A DNA stretch of 64,000 nucleotides from Conexibacter sp. SYSU D00693 (lineage in GTDB: Bacteria; Actinomycetota; Thermoleophilia; Solirubrobacterales; Solirubrobacteraceae): positions 3,100,001-3,164,000 of the forward strand of contig NZ_CP070950.1 in NCBI RefSeq assembly GCF_017084525.1. Reading direction: 5' to 3'. Numbering within the stretch: the stretch's first letter is position 1; every line of letters begins with the position of its first letter. Position numbers and translations under genes: made by a program. Positions 19,784 through 27,969 of the stretch are shown in pieces. The notes below the pieces were generated by a model that saw only the letters and a program-made list of their open reading frames with translations, made no database searches and was not told where the DNA came from.

Positions 19784-19789
19784 TAGCGT
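19784..19789 (+). promoter_or_regulatory. TAGCGT -10 box, leaderless type
   Basis: TAGCGT ends six bases before the ATG at 19796, the spacing expected if the transcript begins at the start codon. Confidence 0.5.
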
Positions 19790-19795
19790 CGCCCG

Positions 19796-19984
19796 ATGGG
19801 CACGGACCCGCGGCCGGTGACCGAGTTCGAGGACGACGAGGGCAGCAAGCTGCATGCCACGTGGTCGAGGTCGGGCAAGCGCCTGATCGTGACCGTCGAG
19901 CGTCGCCGGCAGTGGGCGCAGGTCGAGCTCCGGCCCGAGGAGGCGGCCGAGCTCGCGAGGTGGCTCACCGCCTCGGCCGGCTGA
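19796..19984 (+). CDS. small hypothetical protein, 62 aa
   Basis: A 62-residue product with an acidic N-terminus, a central pair of beta strands (SKLHATWSRSGKRLIVTVERR) and a C-terminal helix (LRPEEAAELARWLTASAG). The pattern looks like a compact strand-strand-helix fold. No function is recognised. The ATG is supported by a TAGCGT box six bases upstream. It converges on birA, with 12 bases between the two stops. Confidence 0.6.
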   Translation: MGTDPRPVTEFEDDEGSKLHATWSRSGKRLIVTVERRRQWAQVELRPEEAAELARWLTASAG

Positions 19985-19996
19985 GCGGGCCGGCGT

Positions 19997-20692
19997 TCAG
20001 GCGGCGGCCGGGCCGGTGCCCAGGTGCACCTCGCCCGCGTCGAGCGCGGTCTGCCCGCCGCCCGGGAGCTCGACCACGAGTCGTCCCTCCCCGTCGACCC
20101 CTGCCCCGACGCCCTCGCCGCCCGTCCACCGGACGGGCTTGCCGCGCAGCGCATCCCGCGCCCGCCACGCGTCGAGCAGCGCCGAGGTGTCGAGTGCGAG
20201 CGCGCGGTCGAGCTCGCCGAGGAGGGTCTGGAGCGTCGGCTCGAGCTCGTGCGGCTCGCGGCCGAGGGTGGTCGCCGTGGCGTGCAGCTCCGGCGGCAGG
20301 TCCTCCACGCGGATCGCGACGTTGAGGCCGATGCCCAGCACCGCCCACCCCTCCTGCGGACGGCCCTCCGCGAGGATGCCGGACACCTTGCGCCCGTCCA
20401 GGAGGACGTCGTTGGGCCACTTGATCTGCGCGTCGTCGCCACAGGTGCGGGTGACCGCAACGGCCGCGACGAGCGGCAGCATCGGCGACAGGTCGCGCAG
20501 GACCAGCGACAGCAGCAGCGCGCGGCCCGGCGGCGCCGACCAGGTCCGGCCCTGACGGCCGCGACCCGACGACTGCGCGCCGGCGGTGACGAGCGTCCCG
20601 TGCGGCGCGCCGGCGGAGGCCAGCGATCGTGCGACGTCGTTGGTCGAGGTCGTCTCCCGCAGGTGCACGCGCGGGAGGCCGAGCGCGGTCAC
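19997..20692 (-). CDS. birA: biotin--[acetyl-CoA-carboxylase] ligase
   Basis: A 231-residue biotin protein ligase that forms biotinyl-5'-AMP and attaches biotin to the carrier Lys of biotin carboxylases. The biotinoyl-AMP motif is SSGRGRQGRTW, preceded by TTSTNDVAR. KWPNDVLLDGRKVSGILAE carries the catalytic Lys and ATP/biotin contacts, and VLGIGLNVAI follows. There is no N-terminal helix-turn-helix, so this is the monofunctional class without repressor activity. The GTG at 20692 overlaps the stop of the SAM hydrolase-type gene as GTGA; the longer upstream frame is a shadow of that gene. Confidence 0.94.
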   Translation of the reverse strand: MTALGLPRVHLRETTSTNDVARSLASAGAPHGTLVTAGAQSSGRGRQGRTWSAPPGRALLLSLVLRDLSPMLPLVAAVAVTRTCGDDAQIKWPNDVLLDGRKVSGILAEGRPQEGWAVLGIGLNVAIRVEDLPPELHATATTLGREPHELEPTLQTLLGELDRALALDTSALLDAWRARDALRGKPVRWTGGEGVGAGVDGEGRLVVELPGGGQTALDAGEVHLGTGPAAA

Positions 20693-21492
20693 AGCGGCTG
20701 GATGCGGATCTCGGCGTCGACCTCGAGGCCGAGGACGTCCTTCGCCGATCCGCGGTTCACCGCGATGGACAACGTCCGGTACGCGTCCTCGTAGAGGAGG
20801 AGCTCGCCGGGCGGGACGTCGGCGAAGGTCGTCGCGTAGACCGCCTCGCGGTCGTCGACCAGCACGCGGTGGCCGAGGCGCAGGCCGGTGTCCTCGAGCT
20901 CGGTGTGCTCGACGTCGAGCGTCACGTTGCCGAAGCGGTCGAAGGCGATGGCGTGGCAGAGGACCTCGTCCTCGCCGGCGAAGGCCATCGGCATGTCGAG
21001 CGTGACGATCTCGCGCGGCTCCATCGGGTCGCCGGCGTCGGCCAGCGGCGCGCCGGCGGCGAGGTGCGCGGCGACGGGGGCGAAGATGTCGCGGCCGTGG
21101 AACGTCGCGGACGCCGGCTCGAGCCGGTAGCGCGACCGCGCGATGTCGACGACCTCCGCCACGCCGCCGAAGCGCTGGGCGGCGAGGTGCAGCAGGCCGT
21201 TGTCGGGCCCGACGAGGATCCGGTCCTCCTCCATGCAGCGCAGCGCGAGCGCCCGCCGCTCGGCCCCGACCTCGGGGTCCACGACGGCCAGGTGCACGCC
21301 GGCGGTCGCGTACGGCAGCGCCCGTCGGAGGGTCAGCGCGCCGGTCCGCACGTCGTGCCGGGGGACGCCGTGGGTCAAATCGATGACCCGCGCGTCCGGC
21401 GCGATCCGCGCCATCACCGCGTGGCAGACGCCGACGAAGTCGTCGTCGTAGCCGTAGTCGGTGAGGAACGTGATCGGGCGGGCGTCTGGCAC
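20689..21492 (-). CDS. SAM hydrolase / SAM hydroxide adenosyltransferase (DUF62 family)
   Basis: A 267-residue member of the chlorinase/fluorinase-like family that splits S-adenosylmethionine to adenosine and methionine using water. It begins with the family signature PITFLTDYGYDDDFVG, then VIDLTHGVPRHDV, the SAM-binding VHLAVVDPEVGAERRALAL, and ILVGPDNGLLHLA with the Asp-Asn pair. The C-terminal domain has the typical AFDRFGNVTLD and the terminal RGSAKDVLGL. The GTG at 21492 is chosen because a TAGGGT box lies eight bases upstream and other members start at this point; an ATG at 21528 would add an atypical leader. It is coupled to birA. Confidence 0.88.
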   Translation of the reverse strand: MPDARPITFLTDYGYDDDFVGVCHAVMARIAPDARVIDLTHGVPRHDVRTGALTLRRALPYATAGVHLAVVDPEVGAERRALALRCMEEDRILVGPDNGLLHLAAQRFGGVAEVVDIARSRYRLEPASATFHGRDIFAPVAAHLAAGAPLADAGDPMEPREIVTLDMPMAFAGEDEVLCHAIAFDRFGNVTLDVEHTELEDTGLRLGHRVLVDDREAVYATTFADVPPGELLLYEDAYRTLSIAVNRGSAKDVLGLEVDAEIRIQPL

Positions 21493-21500
21493 GAGTTCCG

Positions 21501-21506
21501 ACCCTA
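21501..21506 (-). promoter_or_regulatory. TAGGGT -10 box for the SAM hydrolase-type gene
   Basis: On the minus strand TAGGGT stands eight bases before the GTG at 21492. It lies back-to-back with the TAGGAC box of the divergent small acidic gene, only nine bases away. Confidence 0.5.
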
Positions 21507-21514
21507 GCGGTGGG

Positions 21515-21520
21515 TAGGAC
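21515..21520 (+). promoter_or_regulatory. TAGGAC -10-like box, leaderless type
   Basis: TAGGAC ends six bases before the ATG at 21527. The last base departs from TANNNT, so it is a weaker match than its neighbours. Confidence 0.35.
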
Positions 21521-21526
21521 CGGGCC

Positions 21527-21730
21527 ATGAGCGATCTGTCCCGGGACCCGGTTCCGACGTCCGACGACGAGGCCCCGACCGGCATGCCCGCCGACGACGA
21601 GAGCCCGAGCGACCAGGCCGAGGGCGAGCCGCTCGGCGTCCCGGAGGCCGACCCGGACTACGAGGGCGGCGGGGACATGGACGACGTGCCGGGGATCCCG
21701 ACGGAGGGTGAACCGCCCACCAGCGGCTGA
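21527..21730 (+). CDS. small acidic hypothetical protein, 67 aa
   Basis: A 67-residue, strongly acidic, Pro- and Gly-rich product (about one third Asp/Glu, no Cys, Lys or aromatic residues except one Tyr). It is probably disordered. Nothing in it suggests an enzyme; acidic disordered proteins of this size are common in actinobacteria. It is divergent from the SAM hydrolase-type gene and has its own -10-like box six bases before the ATG. A palindromic repeat follows 65 bases after its stop. Confidence 0.55.
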   Translation: MSDLSRDPVPTSDDEAPTGMPADDESPSDQAEGEPLGVPEADPDYEGGGDMDDVPGIPTEGEPPTSG

Positions 21731-21795
21731 CGCTCCGTCCGCGCGCGGCAGCACCTGCGCTGCGCATCGCACCCAGGCGCGACGGGCTGATCCAA

Positions 21796-21822
21796 GGTGG
21801 AAAGTGCCTGGCACTTTCCCCC
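21796..21822. repeat. GTGCC-N-GGCAC palindromic repeat, copy 1
   Basis: GGTGGAAAGTGCC (21796-21808), one central T, and GGCACTTTCCCCC (21810-21822) form 13-bp arms with one mismatch. The inner 10 bp are perfect. It lies between the small acidic gene and selO. Copies 2 and 3 are at 24854-24878 and 33338-33364. Confidence 0.8.
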
Positions 21823-21857
21823 CGTCCGCGCGCGGTGAGGTGCGTCGCCCATGGCCC

Positions 21858-21863
21858 TAGCCT
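21858..21863 (+). promoter_or_regulatory. TAGCCT -10 box, leaderless type
   Basis: TAGCCT ends seven bases before the ATG of selO at 21871. GTGAGG at 21835-21840 is a weak -35 candidate, with a 17-base spacer. Confidence 0.5.
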
Positions 21864-21870
21864 GAACGGC

Positions 21871-23352
21871 ATGGCCACCGCCGTCCGGTCGCTCCCGACG
21901 TTCGAGAACACCTACGCCCGCGCGCTCGAGGAGCTGGTCCTCCCGTGGCGGGCCGACGAGGCCCCCAACGCGCAGGGCCTGCTGCTCAACGCCGGCCTCG
22001 CGCGCGAGCTCGGCTTCGACGTCGACGCCCTCGCGACGCCGGAGGGCGTCCAGCTGCTGATCGGCCACGGGCTGCCGGAGGAGGCGACGCCCGTCGCGAT
22101 GGCCTACGCCGGTCACCAGTTCGGCGGGTACTCGCCGCGGCTCGGGGACGGCCGGGCGCTGCTGCTCGGCGAGGTCGTGGACGCGAGCGGCCAGCGGCGC
22201 GACCTGCACCTGAAGGGCTCGGGACGGACGCCGTTCGCGCGCGGCGGCGACGGCAAGGCGGCCGTCGGCCCGATGCTGCGCGAGTACCTCGTCAGCGAGG
22301 CGATGCACGCGCTGGGCATCCCGACGACGCGCTCCCTGGCGGTCGTGGCGACGGGCGAGGAGGTCGTCCGCGAGACGATGCTCCCCGGCGCGGTCCTGTC
22401 GCGGGTGGCGGCGAGCCACATCCGGGTCGGGACGTTCCAGTACGCGCTGCGCGCCGGCGGCCCGGAGCTCGTCAAGCGCCTCGCCGACTACGCGATCGAC
22501 CGCCACTACCCCGAGGTCCGCGAGGCCGGCAACCCGTACCTCGCGTTCTTCGACCAGGTCCTCCAGGCGCAGGCCTCGCTCGTCGCGCGGTGGATGCTCG
22601 TGGGCTTCGTCCACGGCGTGATGAACACCGACAACATGGCGATCTCGGGCGAGACGATCGACTACGGCCCCTGCGCCTTCATGGACGCCTTCGACCCGGC
22701 GACGGTCTTCAGCTCGATCGACCAGGGCGGCCGCTACGCCTTCGGCAACCAGCCGACGATCGCCACCTGGAACCTCGCGCGGCTCGCAGAGTGCCTCGTC
22801 ACCGTCGTCGACGAGGACCACAAGCAGGCGATCGAGCAGCTCACCGCAGTCCTCGAGACCTTCCCCGTCCGCTTCCACGAGACCTGGTTGCCGGGGCAGC
22901 TGGCGAAGCTCGGCATCGCCGAGGGCCGCGACGGCGACGACGAGCTCATCAACGCCCTGCTCAAGGCGATGCACGACAACGGCGTGGACCACACGTCGCT
23001 GTACCGCGCGCTGGCGACGGCGCTGCGCGGCGACGACGCACCCGTCCGCGCGCTCTTCGTCAGCGAGACCGACGTCGACGAGTGGCTCGAGCGCTGGCGC
23101 CGCCGGCTCGACGCCGAGGGGCGCGACGTCGCCGAGGTCGCCGACGCCATGGACCGCGTCAACCCGATCTACGTCCCGCGCAACCACCTCGTCGAGGACG
23201 CCCTCGCCATGGCGACCGCCGGCGACATGTCCTCCTTCAGCACGCTGCTCCACGTCGTCAGCCGGCCGTTCGAGGAGCGTCCGGGCCTCGAGGATCACGC
23301 GAAGCCCGCGGCGGACGGCGACGGGCCGTACGTGACGTACTGCGGGACCTGA
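21871..23352 (+). CDS. selO: SelO/YdiU-family protein adenylyltransferase
   Basis: A 493-residue pseudokinase-fold enzyme that transfers AMP from ATP to Ser/Thr/Tyr of proteins, linked to redox stress. It shows the G-loop region [20 protein letters not shown], the ATP-binding [17 protein letters not shown] with the conserved Lys/Arg, the catalytic-loop analogue HGVMNTDNM and the metal-binding DYGPCAFMD. The C-terminus ends YCGT: the Cys at the position where some SelO have selenocysteine. The ATG at 21871 is supported by the TAGCCT box; the open frame upstream adds 12 unrelated residues. It is monocistronic and converges on cobA/hemD. Confidence 0.94.
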   Translation: MATAVRSLPTFENTYARALEELVLPWRADEAPNAQGLLLNAGLARELGFDVDALATPEGVQLLIGHGLPEEATPVAMAYAGHQFGGYSPRLGDGRALLLGEVVDASGQRRDLHLKGSGRTPFARGGDGKAAVGPMLREYLVSEAMHALGIPTTRSLAVVATGEEVVRETMLPGAVLSRVAASHIRVGTFQYALRAGGPELVKRLADYAIDRHYPEVREAGNPYLAFFDQVLQAQASLVARWMLVGFVHGVMNTDNMAISGETIDYGPCAFMDAFDPATVFSSIDQGGRYAFGNQPTIATWNLARLAECLVTVVDEDHKQAIEQLTAVLETFPVRFHETWLPGQLAKLGIAEGRDGDDELINALLKAMHDNGVDHTSLYRALATALRGDDAPVRALFVSETDVDEWLERWRRRLDAEGRDVAEVADAMDRVNPIYVPRNHLVEDALAMATAGDMSSFSTLLHVVSRPFEERPGLEDHAKPAADGDGPYVTYCGT

Positions 23353-23375
23353 GCGCGGCCGGCTCGCGTCGGCAG

Positions 23376-24878
23376 CTAGCCGCCGACGCGCTCGACGAGC
23401 GCGCTGACCAGTCCCGAGGGCGTGTGCTCAGGCGCCTCGACGTCGGGGTCGAGTCCCGCCGCGTGCAGGGCCTCGGTCGTGACCGGCCCGATGGAGGCCA
23501 GCTTGAGCGACGACTCGCGGATGGCGTCGACGCCGACGGCGGCGGTGAAGGACCGCACCGCGGAGCCGCTCGTGAACAGCGCCCAGTCGGCACCCAGGGC
23601 GGCGTCGCGGTCGCGGTCGGCGAGGGGCTCGGGGACCGTGCGGTAGAGGACGAGCTTCTCGACCTCGGCGCCGGCGGCCTTCAGGGCATCCGGGACGACC
23701 TCGCGGGCCTCCTCGGCGCGGGCCACGAGGGCGCGCTGGACGTCGAGCCCGCTGAGGGCCTCCGCGAGCGCCTCGCCCACGGCGCGCCCCGGCACGAGAT
23801 CGGGCTCGATGCCGTGCGAGCGCAACGCGTTGGCGCTGCCCGGGCCGACGGTCGCGATGCGCATGCCCGCGAGGGCGCGGGCGTCCAGCCCCGCCGCGCG
23901 GAGCTCTTCGAAGAGCCGGTGGGCGCCGTTCGGGCTCGTCACCACGAGCGTGTCGAACGAGGCGAGATCAGGCAGTGTCACGTCGACCGGCTCGATGCGG
24001 ATCGCCGGCGCCTCGACGACGCGCGCGCCGAGGTCGCGCAACGTCGCGGCCATCCCGGACGCCTGCGGCCGCGCGCGCGTCACGACGACGCTGACGCCGG
24101 CGAGGGGACCGCGGCCGAGCCAGCCGATCTCCTCGGTCAGCCCAGCGACGGGGCCGACCACCGTGATCGACGGCGGGCGCACGCCTGCCTCCTTCGCCCG
24201 CGCGGCGATGTCGGCGAGCGTGCCGGTGACGACGCGCTGGGACGGCAGCGTCCCGGACTGGACGACCGCAGCAGGCTCCGAAGCCGCGCGCCCACCGGCG
24301 ACAAGCTGCTCCGCGATCCGCGGCAGCGCCTTGACGCCCATGTAGAAGACGAGCGTCCCGGGGAAGGCGGCCAGCGCTGGCCAGTCGATGCGCGACTCGG
24401 GGCGCTCCGGGTTCTCATGGCCGGTCACGAAGGCGACCGCCGAGGACAGGTCGCGGTGCGTGACGGGGATGCCGGCGTAGGCGCTGGCGGCGATGCCGGC
24501 GGTGACGCCGGGAACGACCTCGAACGGGATGCCGTGCTCGCGGCAGAGCTGGGCCTCCTCGCCGCCGCGCCCGAAGACGAACGGGTCGCCGCCCTTGACG
24601 CGCGCGACGGACCGCCCGGCGAGCGCGTGCTCGAGCAGCAGCCGGTGCGTCTCCTCCTGCGGCACCTGCGGCCCGCCGCCGAGCTTGCCGACGTCGATGA
24701 CCTCCGCGTCGCTGCGGGCGCCGTCGAGGGCGGTCGGCGGGATGAGCTTGTCGGCGAGGATGACGTCGGCCTGGGCGATGACCTCCAGCGACCGCGCAGT
24801 CATGAGCCCCGGGTCGCCCGGGCCGGCGCCGATCAACCAGACACGCCCGGGTCGTGGAAGGTGCCTGGCACCTTTCAC
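23376..24878 (-). CDS. cobA/hemD: uroporphyrinogen-III C-methyltransferase / uroporphyrinogen-III synthase fusion
   Basis: A 500-residue fusion. Residues ~10-250 are a SUMT methyltransferase, making precorrin-2 from uroporphyrinogen III: LIGAGPGDPGLMT, DVGKLGGG, RVKGGDPFVFGRGGEEA, VPGVTAGIAASAYAGIPVTHR, VFYMGVK. Residues ~255-500 are uroporphyrinogen-III synthase, which closes hydroxymethylbilane: VVVTRARPQASG, VVTSPNGAHRLFEEL, IATVGPGSANALRSHGI, LFTSGSAVRSF, and ASIGPVTTEALHAAGL. The fusion lets one polypeptide serve both haem and sirohaem/cobalamin branches. The GTG start at 24878 lies inside a palindromic repeat that encodes the first residues (MKGARHLP) and overlaps the hemC stop as GTGA. 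Confidence 0.95.
   Translation of the reverse strand: MKGARHLPRPGRVWLIGAGPGDPGLMTARSLEVIAQADVILADKLIPPTALDGARSDAEVIDVGKLGGGPQVPQEETHRLLLEHALAGRSVARVKGGDPFVFGRGGEEAQLCREHGIPFEVVPGVTAGIAASAYAGIPVTHRDLSSAVAFVTGHENPERPESRIDWPALAAFPGTLVFYMGVKALPRIAEQLVAGGRAASEPAAVVQSGTLPSQRVVTGTLADIAARAKEAGVRPPSITVVGPVAGLTEEIGWLGRGPLAGVSVVVTRARPQASGMAATLRDLGARVVEAPAIRIEPVDVTLPDLASFDTLVVTSPNGAHRLFEELRAAGLDARALAGMRIATVGPGSANALRSHGIEPDLVPGRAVGEALAEALSGLDVQRALVARAEEAREVVPDALKAAGAEVEKLVLYRTVPEPLADRDRDAALGADWALFTSGSAVRSFTAAVGVDAIRESSLKLASIGPVTTEALHAAGLDPDVEAPEHTPSGLVSALVERVGG
24854..24878. repeat. GTGCC-N-GGCAC palindromic repeat, copy 2 (inside coding sequence)
   Basis: GTGGAAGGTGCC (24854-24865), central T, and GGCACCTTTCAC (24867-24878) form 12-bp arms with one mismatch. 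This copy covers the hemC stop and the cobA/hemD start on the minus strand. Confidence 0.8.
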
Positions 24879-25705
24879 GACGCCACCGCCTCGGCGTCGG
24901 CCAGCAGCTCGCGCACGCCGACGGACTCGAGCCGCTCGAGCATCTGTCCCGACGGCGCGCGGTCGCGGATCCAGCGCGAGCCGTCGGGCATCCCGACGAA
25001 GACGTGGAGCTCGCTGCCGTCGTGCCAGGCGCCGATCGGCGTGTGGCAGGTCGCACCCAGCGCGTGGCAGAGCGCGCGCTCGGCGTGCACCTCGCCCGCG
25101 GCGCGCTCGTCGTTGACCGGCGCGCCCCACGCCTCATGGCCGACCGGGCCCTCGATCGCCAGGGCGCCCTGTCCCGGAGCGGGCACGAAGACCGACGGGT
25201 CCAGGAAGCAGCCGATGCGCTCCCCCAGCCCCAGCCGCAGGAGCCCCGCCGCCGCCAGGACGATCGCGTCCGCCTCGCCGTCGTCGAGCTTCCTCAACCG
25301 CGTGTCGACGTTCCCGTGCAGGTCGACCACCTCCAGGTCCGGCCGGACGGCGAGCAGCTGCGCCCGGCGACGCAGCGACGACGTCCCGACGCGCGCCCCC
25401 TCTGACAACGCCTCCAGCGACGCAGCACCCACGAGCGCGTCGCGCACGTCCTCGCGCGAGCTCATCGCCACGAGCCCGAGGCCCGGGGCCAGCTCGCCCG
25501 GCACGTCCTTGGCGGAGTGCACCGCCAGGTCGACCTCCCCGGCCACCAGGGCGCTCTCGATCGCGTCGACCCACCGCGCCTTGTCGCCGTCGCGCGCGCC
25601 CGCGTCGCCGGAGGTCGTGATCGTCACGAGCTCGGCGCCGAGCGCGTCGGCGACCGGCTGGGCCTGCGTGAGGGCGAGCTTGGAGCCGCGGGTGCCGAGC
25701 TTCAC
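24875..25705 (-). CDS. hemC: hydroxymethylbilane synthase (porphobilinogen deaminase)
   Basis: A 276-residue enzyme that polymerises four porphobilinogens into hydroxymethylbilane on a dipyrromethane cofactor. The N-terminal KLGTRGSKLALTQAQPVA, the substrate-binding VDLAVHSAKDVPGE, VGTSSLRRRAQLLAVRPDL and GNVDTRLRKLDDGEADAIVLAAAGL are all present. The cofactor-bearing Cys is in LGATCHTPIGAW. At 276 residues it is shorter than the 300-315 usual in proteobacteria, mainly through a shortened C-terminal domain. The GTG at 25705 overlaps the hemA stop, and the stop overlaps the cobA/hemD start. Confidence 0.95.
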   Translation of the reverse strand: MKLGTRGSKLALTQAQPVADALGAELVTITTSGDAGARDGDKARWVDAIESALVAGEVDLAVHSAKDVPGELAPGLGLVAMSSREDVRDALVGAASLEALSEGARVGTSSLRRRAQLLAVRPDLEVVDLHGNVDTRLRKLDDGEADAIVLAAAGLLRLGLGERIGCFLDPSVFVPAPGQGALAIEGPVGHEAWGAPVNDERAAGEVHAERALCHALGATCHTPIGAWHDGSELHVFVGMPDGSRWIRDRAPSGQMLERLESVGVRELLADAEAVAS

Positions 25706-27039
25706 GAGCGACCGCGGCGCAGCTCGCGGACCTCGGCCGGCGGCGCGTCGCGGTCGGTCGCGTCGGCGGCCTGGCCGTCGTCGAGCCCGAACAGCTCGCG
25801 CGCGAGCTGCAGGCGTCCGTGGCCCGAGGCGTGGTCGCCGGACTTCAGGCGGATCGTCGGCTCGTGCAGCAGGCGCTGCATCACCGCGCGGGCGACCGCG
25901 TCGATCCGCGCCCGGTCGCGCGCCGAGACGCTCTCCCACCGGCCGGCGTTCTCGGCCAGGACCGTCTCGACGACGTCCTCGCCCATCCGCCGCAGCGCCG
26001 CGATGGTCGGCTGCACGTCGAGCTGGCCCATCCACTTGGCGAAGCGCAGGATCTCGTCCTCGACGATCGCCTCGGCGGTGTCGCGCTCGCCCTCGCGGCC
26101 GACGAGGTTGCGCGACACGACGGCCTGGAGGTCGTCGATGTCGTAGAGCGTCACGCCGTCGAGCTCGCCCGCGCCGGCCTCGACGTCGCGCGGGACCGCG
26201 ATGTCGATCAGCACGAGCGGGCGGCCGCCGCGCTCGGCGACGACCTCGGCCAGGACGTCGGTCTCGATGATCGGGTGCGGGGACGACGTCGACGCGACGA
26301 CGACGTCGGCCTCGACGATCCGCTCGGGCAGGTCGTGCAGCGACGAGACGGTCCCGCCGAAGCGCTGCGCGATGGAGCGCGCGCGGTCGGCGTGGCGGTT
26401 GGCGACGAAGATCGTGCGCACGCCGTGGGCGTGCAGCGCCTGCGCGGTGAGCTCGCTGGTCTCGCCCGCGCCGATGATCACGACGTGGCGGTCGGCGAGG
26501 TCGCCCACGACCTCGCGCGCCAGGTCGACGGCGACCGTCGAGACGCTCGTGCGCGACGCGCCGACGCCCGTCTCGGTCCGCACGCGCTTGCCGGTCTGCA
26601 GCGCCGCGGTGAACAGGCGGTTGGTCAGCGGTCCGGTCGTGCCGGCGCTCAGCGCCGTCTCGTAGGCGCGCTTGACCTGGCCCTGGACCTCGGCCTCGCC
26701 GACGATCATCGAGTCCAGCCCGCCGGTCACCCGGTACAGGTGGCGGGCCGCGTCGCAGTTGCGCGGCGCGTAGACGATGTCGGTCAGCTCGGTCGGGCGG
26801 ATCGCGGCCCGGGTCGCCAGCCGGCCGAGCAGGTCGGCCTCGGCGCGCACCGGATCGGGCGCGACGACGTAGATCTCCGTGCGGTTGCACGTGGAGATCA
26901 CGACGGCCTCCGAGACCGCGTCGGACTGCACGAGCTCGCGGCAGAACGCCGGGCCCGAGACGTCGTTGAAGGCGAGGCGCTCGCGCAGCGCCACCGGCGC
27001 CGTCTTGAAGGAGATGCCGAGGAGGAGGAGCTCGTTCAC
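25702..27039 (-). CDS. hemA: glutamyl-tRNA reductase
   Basis: A 445-residue NADPH-dependent reductase that makes glutamate-1-semialdehyde from glutamyl-tRNA, the first step of C5 tetrapyrrole synthesis. The N-terminal domain has ISFKTAPVALRERL and the catalytic Cys in VISTCNRTEIY. SMIVGEAEVQGQVKRAY follows. The NADPH domain has VVIIGAGETSELTAQAL and ANRHADRARSIA. LIDIAVPRDVE and the C-terminal dimerisation helices complete the fold. The GTG at 27039 overlaps the ccmD-like stop as GTGA; the upstream extension of the frame is a shadow. Confidence 0.96.
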   Translation of the reverse strand: MNELLLLGISFKTAPVALRERLAFNDVSGPAFCRELVQSDAVSEAVVISTCNRTEIYVVAPDPVRAEADLLGRLATRAAIRPTELTDIVYAPRNCDAARHLYRVTGGLDSMIVGEAEVQGQVKRAYETALSAGTTGPLTNRLFTAALQTGKRVRTETGVGASRTSVSTVAVDLAREVVGDLADRHVVIIGAGETSELTAQALHAHGVRTIFVANRHADRARSIAQRFGGTVSSLHDLPERIVEADVVVASTSSPHPIIETDVLAEVVAERGGRPLVLIDIAVPRDVEAGAGELDGVTLYDIDDLQAVVSRNLVGREGERDTAEAIVEDEILRFAKWMGQLDVQPTIAALRRMGEDVVETVLAENAGRWESVSARDRARIDAVARAVMQRLLHEPTIRLKSGDHASGHGRLQLARELFGLDDGQAADATDRDAPPAEVRELRRGRS

Positions 27040-27236
27040 GCCGGGGTCCGCTCCGACGGAGGGGCCGCAGCGGCGCCGGGCTGCTCGCTGCCCGCGAGGT
27101 CGTCGAGCTCGGCCAGCTCGCCCTGCAGGCGCGACAGCCGGATCCCGAGGATCACGACGTACACGAGGACCAGCGCGAGGAAGACGAGGTACGCGGCGGC
27201 GACGTAGCCGCCGTTGTCGGGGAGGTTGTCGCTCAT
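27036..27236 (-). CDS. ccmD: CcmD-like small membrane protein
   Basis: A 66-residue protein with one membrane helix (about residues 10-33, YVAAAYLVFLALVLVYVVIL), followed by a charged cytoplasmic helix (LSRLQGELAELDDL) and a Pro/Ala-rich tail. Size, topology and position directly after ccmC match CcmD, which releases haem-loaded CcmE from the CcmABC complex. Sequence conservation in CcmD is low, so the call rests mostly on context. It overlaps ccmC and hemA by four bases each. Confidence 0.72.
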   Translation of the reverse strand: MSDNLPDNGGYVAAAYLVFLALVLVYVVILGIRLSRLQGELAELDDLAGSEQPGAAAAPPSERTPA

Positions 27237-27964
27237 GGCAGCTGCGGCGCGGCCGACCGGCCACGCACCGGAGTGTCGACGCCTCCGAGGCGCCGCTTGA
27301 GGCTCTTGACCCGGCCGCGGGTGAGCTTGGCGTCGATCTCCACGCGCCAGAGGGTCGCGTAGAGCAGCGCCATGCCGGCGAGGCAGACCACGAAGGCGAC
27401 CGCCATCCAGCCCGGGAGGTTGTCCGTCGAGTCGAACGTGCGCGGGTGGATGAGGCTGTCGGCGGCGCGCACCGCGGCGAAGTTCAGCGGCACGAAGGCG
27501 CCCGCGGTGATCGCGAAGACCGACGCGTAGCGCGACTGGCGCTCGCGGTCCTCGATCGAGAAGCGCAGCGGCTGGTACGTGCAGTACAGGAGGAAGACGA
27601 TGAGGAAGGAGACGAGCGTCGGCTCGTCCCACACCCACCACGTGCCCCACGACGCCTTCGCCCAGATCCCGCCGGTGATGAGGACCGCGACGCCGAAGAT
27701 CAGCGCCATGTGGATGGCCACGTACGAGCGCAGGTCGTGCTTGGCGTCCCCCGTGCGCAGGTGCCGGATCGCCTCGATCCCACCGAAGACGAACCCGCAC
27801 AGCGCCACGATCGCCAGCGGCACGTGCAGGTAGAAGATCTTCTGCATGAAGCCCTGGTCGGCGTCCATCGGGGCGACGAACGCGGCGATGGCGTAGCCGG
27901 TGACGAGGGTCACCACGGTGGCCACGGCCAGGAGGGGGAGCTTCGAGCCGGAGGTGCGACGCAT
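27233..27964 (-). CDS. ccmC: haem exporter permease CcmC
   Basis: A 243-residue membrane protein of the CcmC/CcmF/CcsA haem-handling family with six predicted helices. The tryptophan-rich WWD signature is WGTWWVWDEPTLVSF. Conserved histidines flank it (FYLHVPLA before, and a later His in the periplasmic loop SLIHPRTFDSTDN), as expected for haem coordination. CcmC delivers haem to CcmE for cytochrome c maturation (system I). ATG 27964 follows ccmB by five bases, and its stop overlaps ccmD as ATGA. Confidence 0.92.
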   Translation of the reverse strand: MRRTSGSKLPLLAVATVVTLVTGYAIAAFVAPMDADQGFMQKIFYLHVPLAIVALCGFVFGGIEAIRHLRTGDAKHDLRSYVAIHMALIFGVAVLITGGIWAKASWGTWWVWDEPTLVSFLIVFLLYCTYQPLRFSIEDRERQSRYASVFAITAGAFVPLNFAAVRAADSLIHPRTFDSTDNLPGWMAVAFVVCLAGMALLYATLWRVEIDAKLTRGRVKSLKRRLGGVDTPVRGRSAAPQLP

Positions 27965-27969
27965 CGGGG

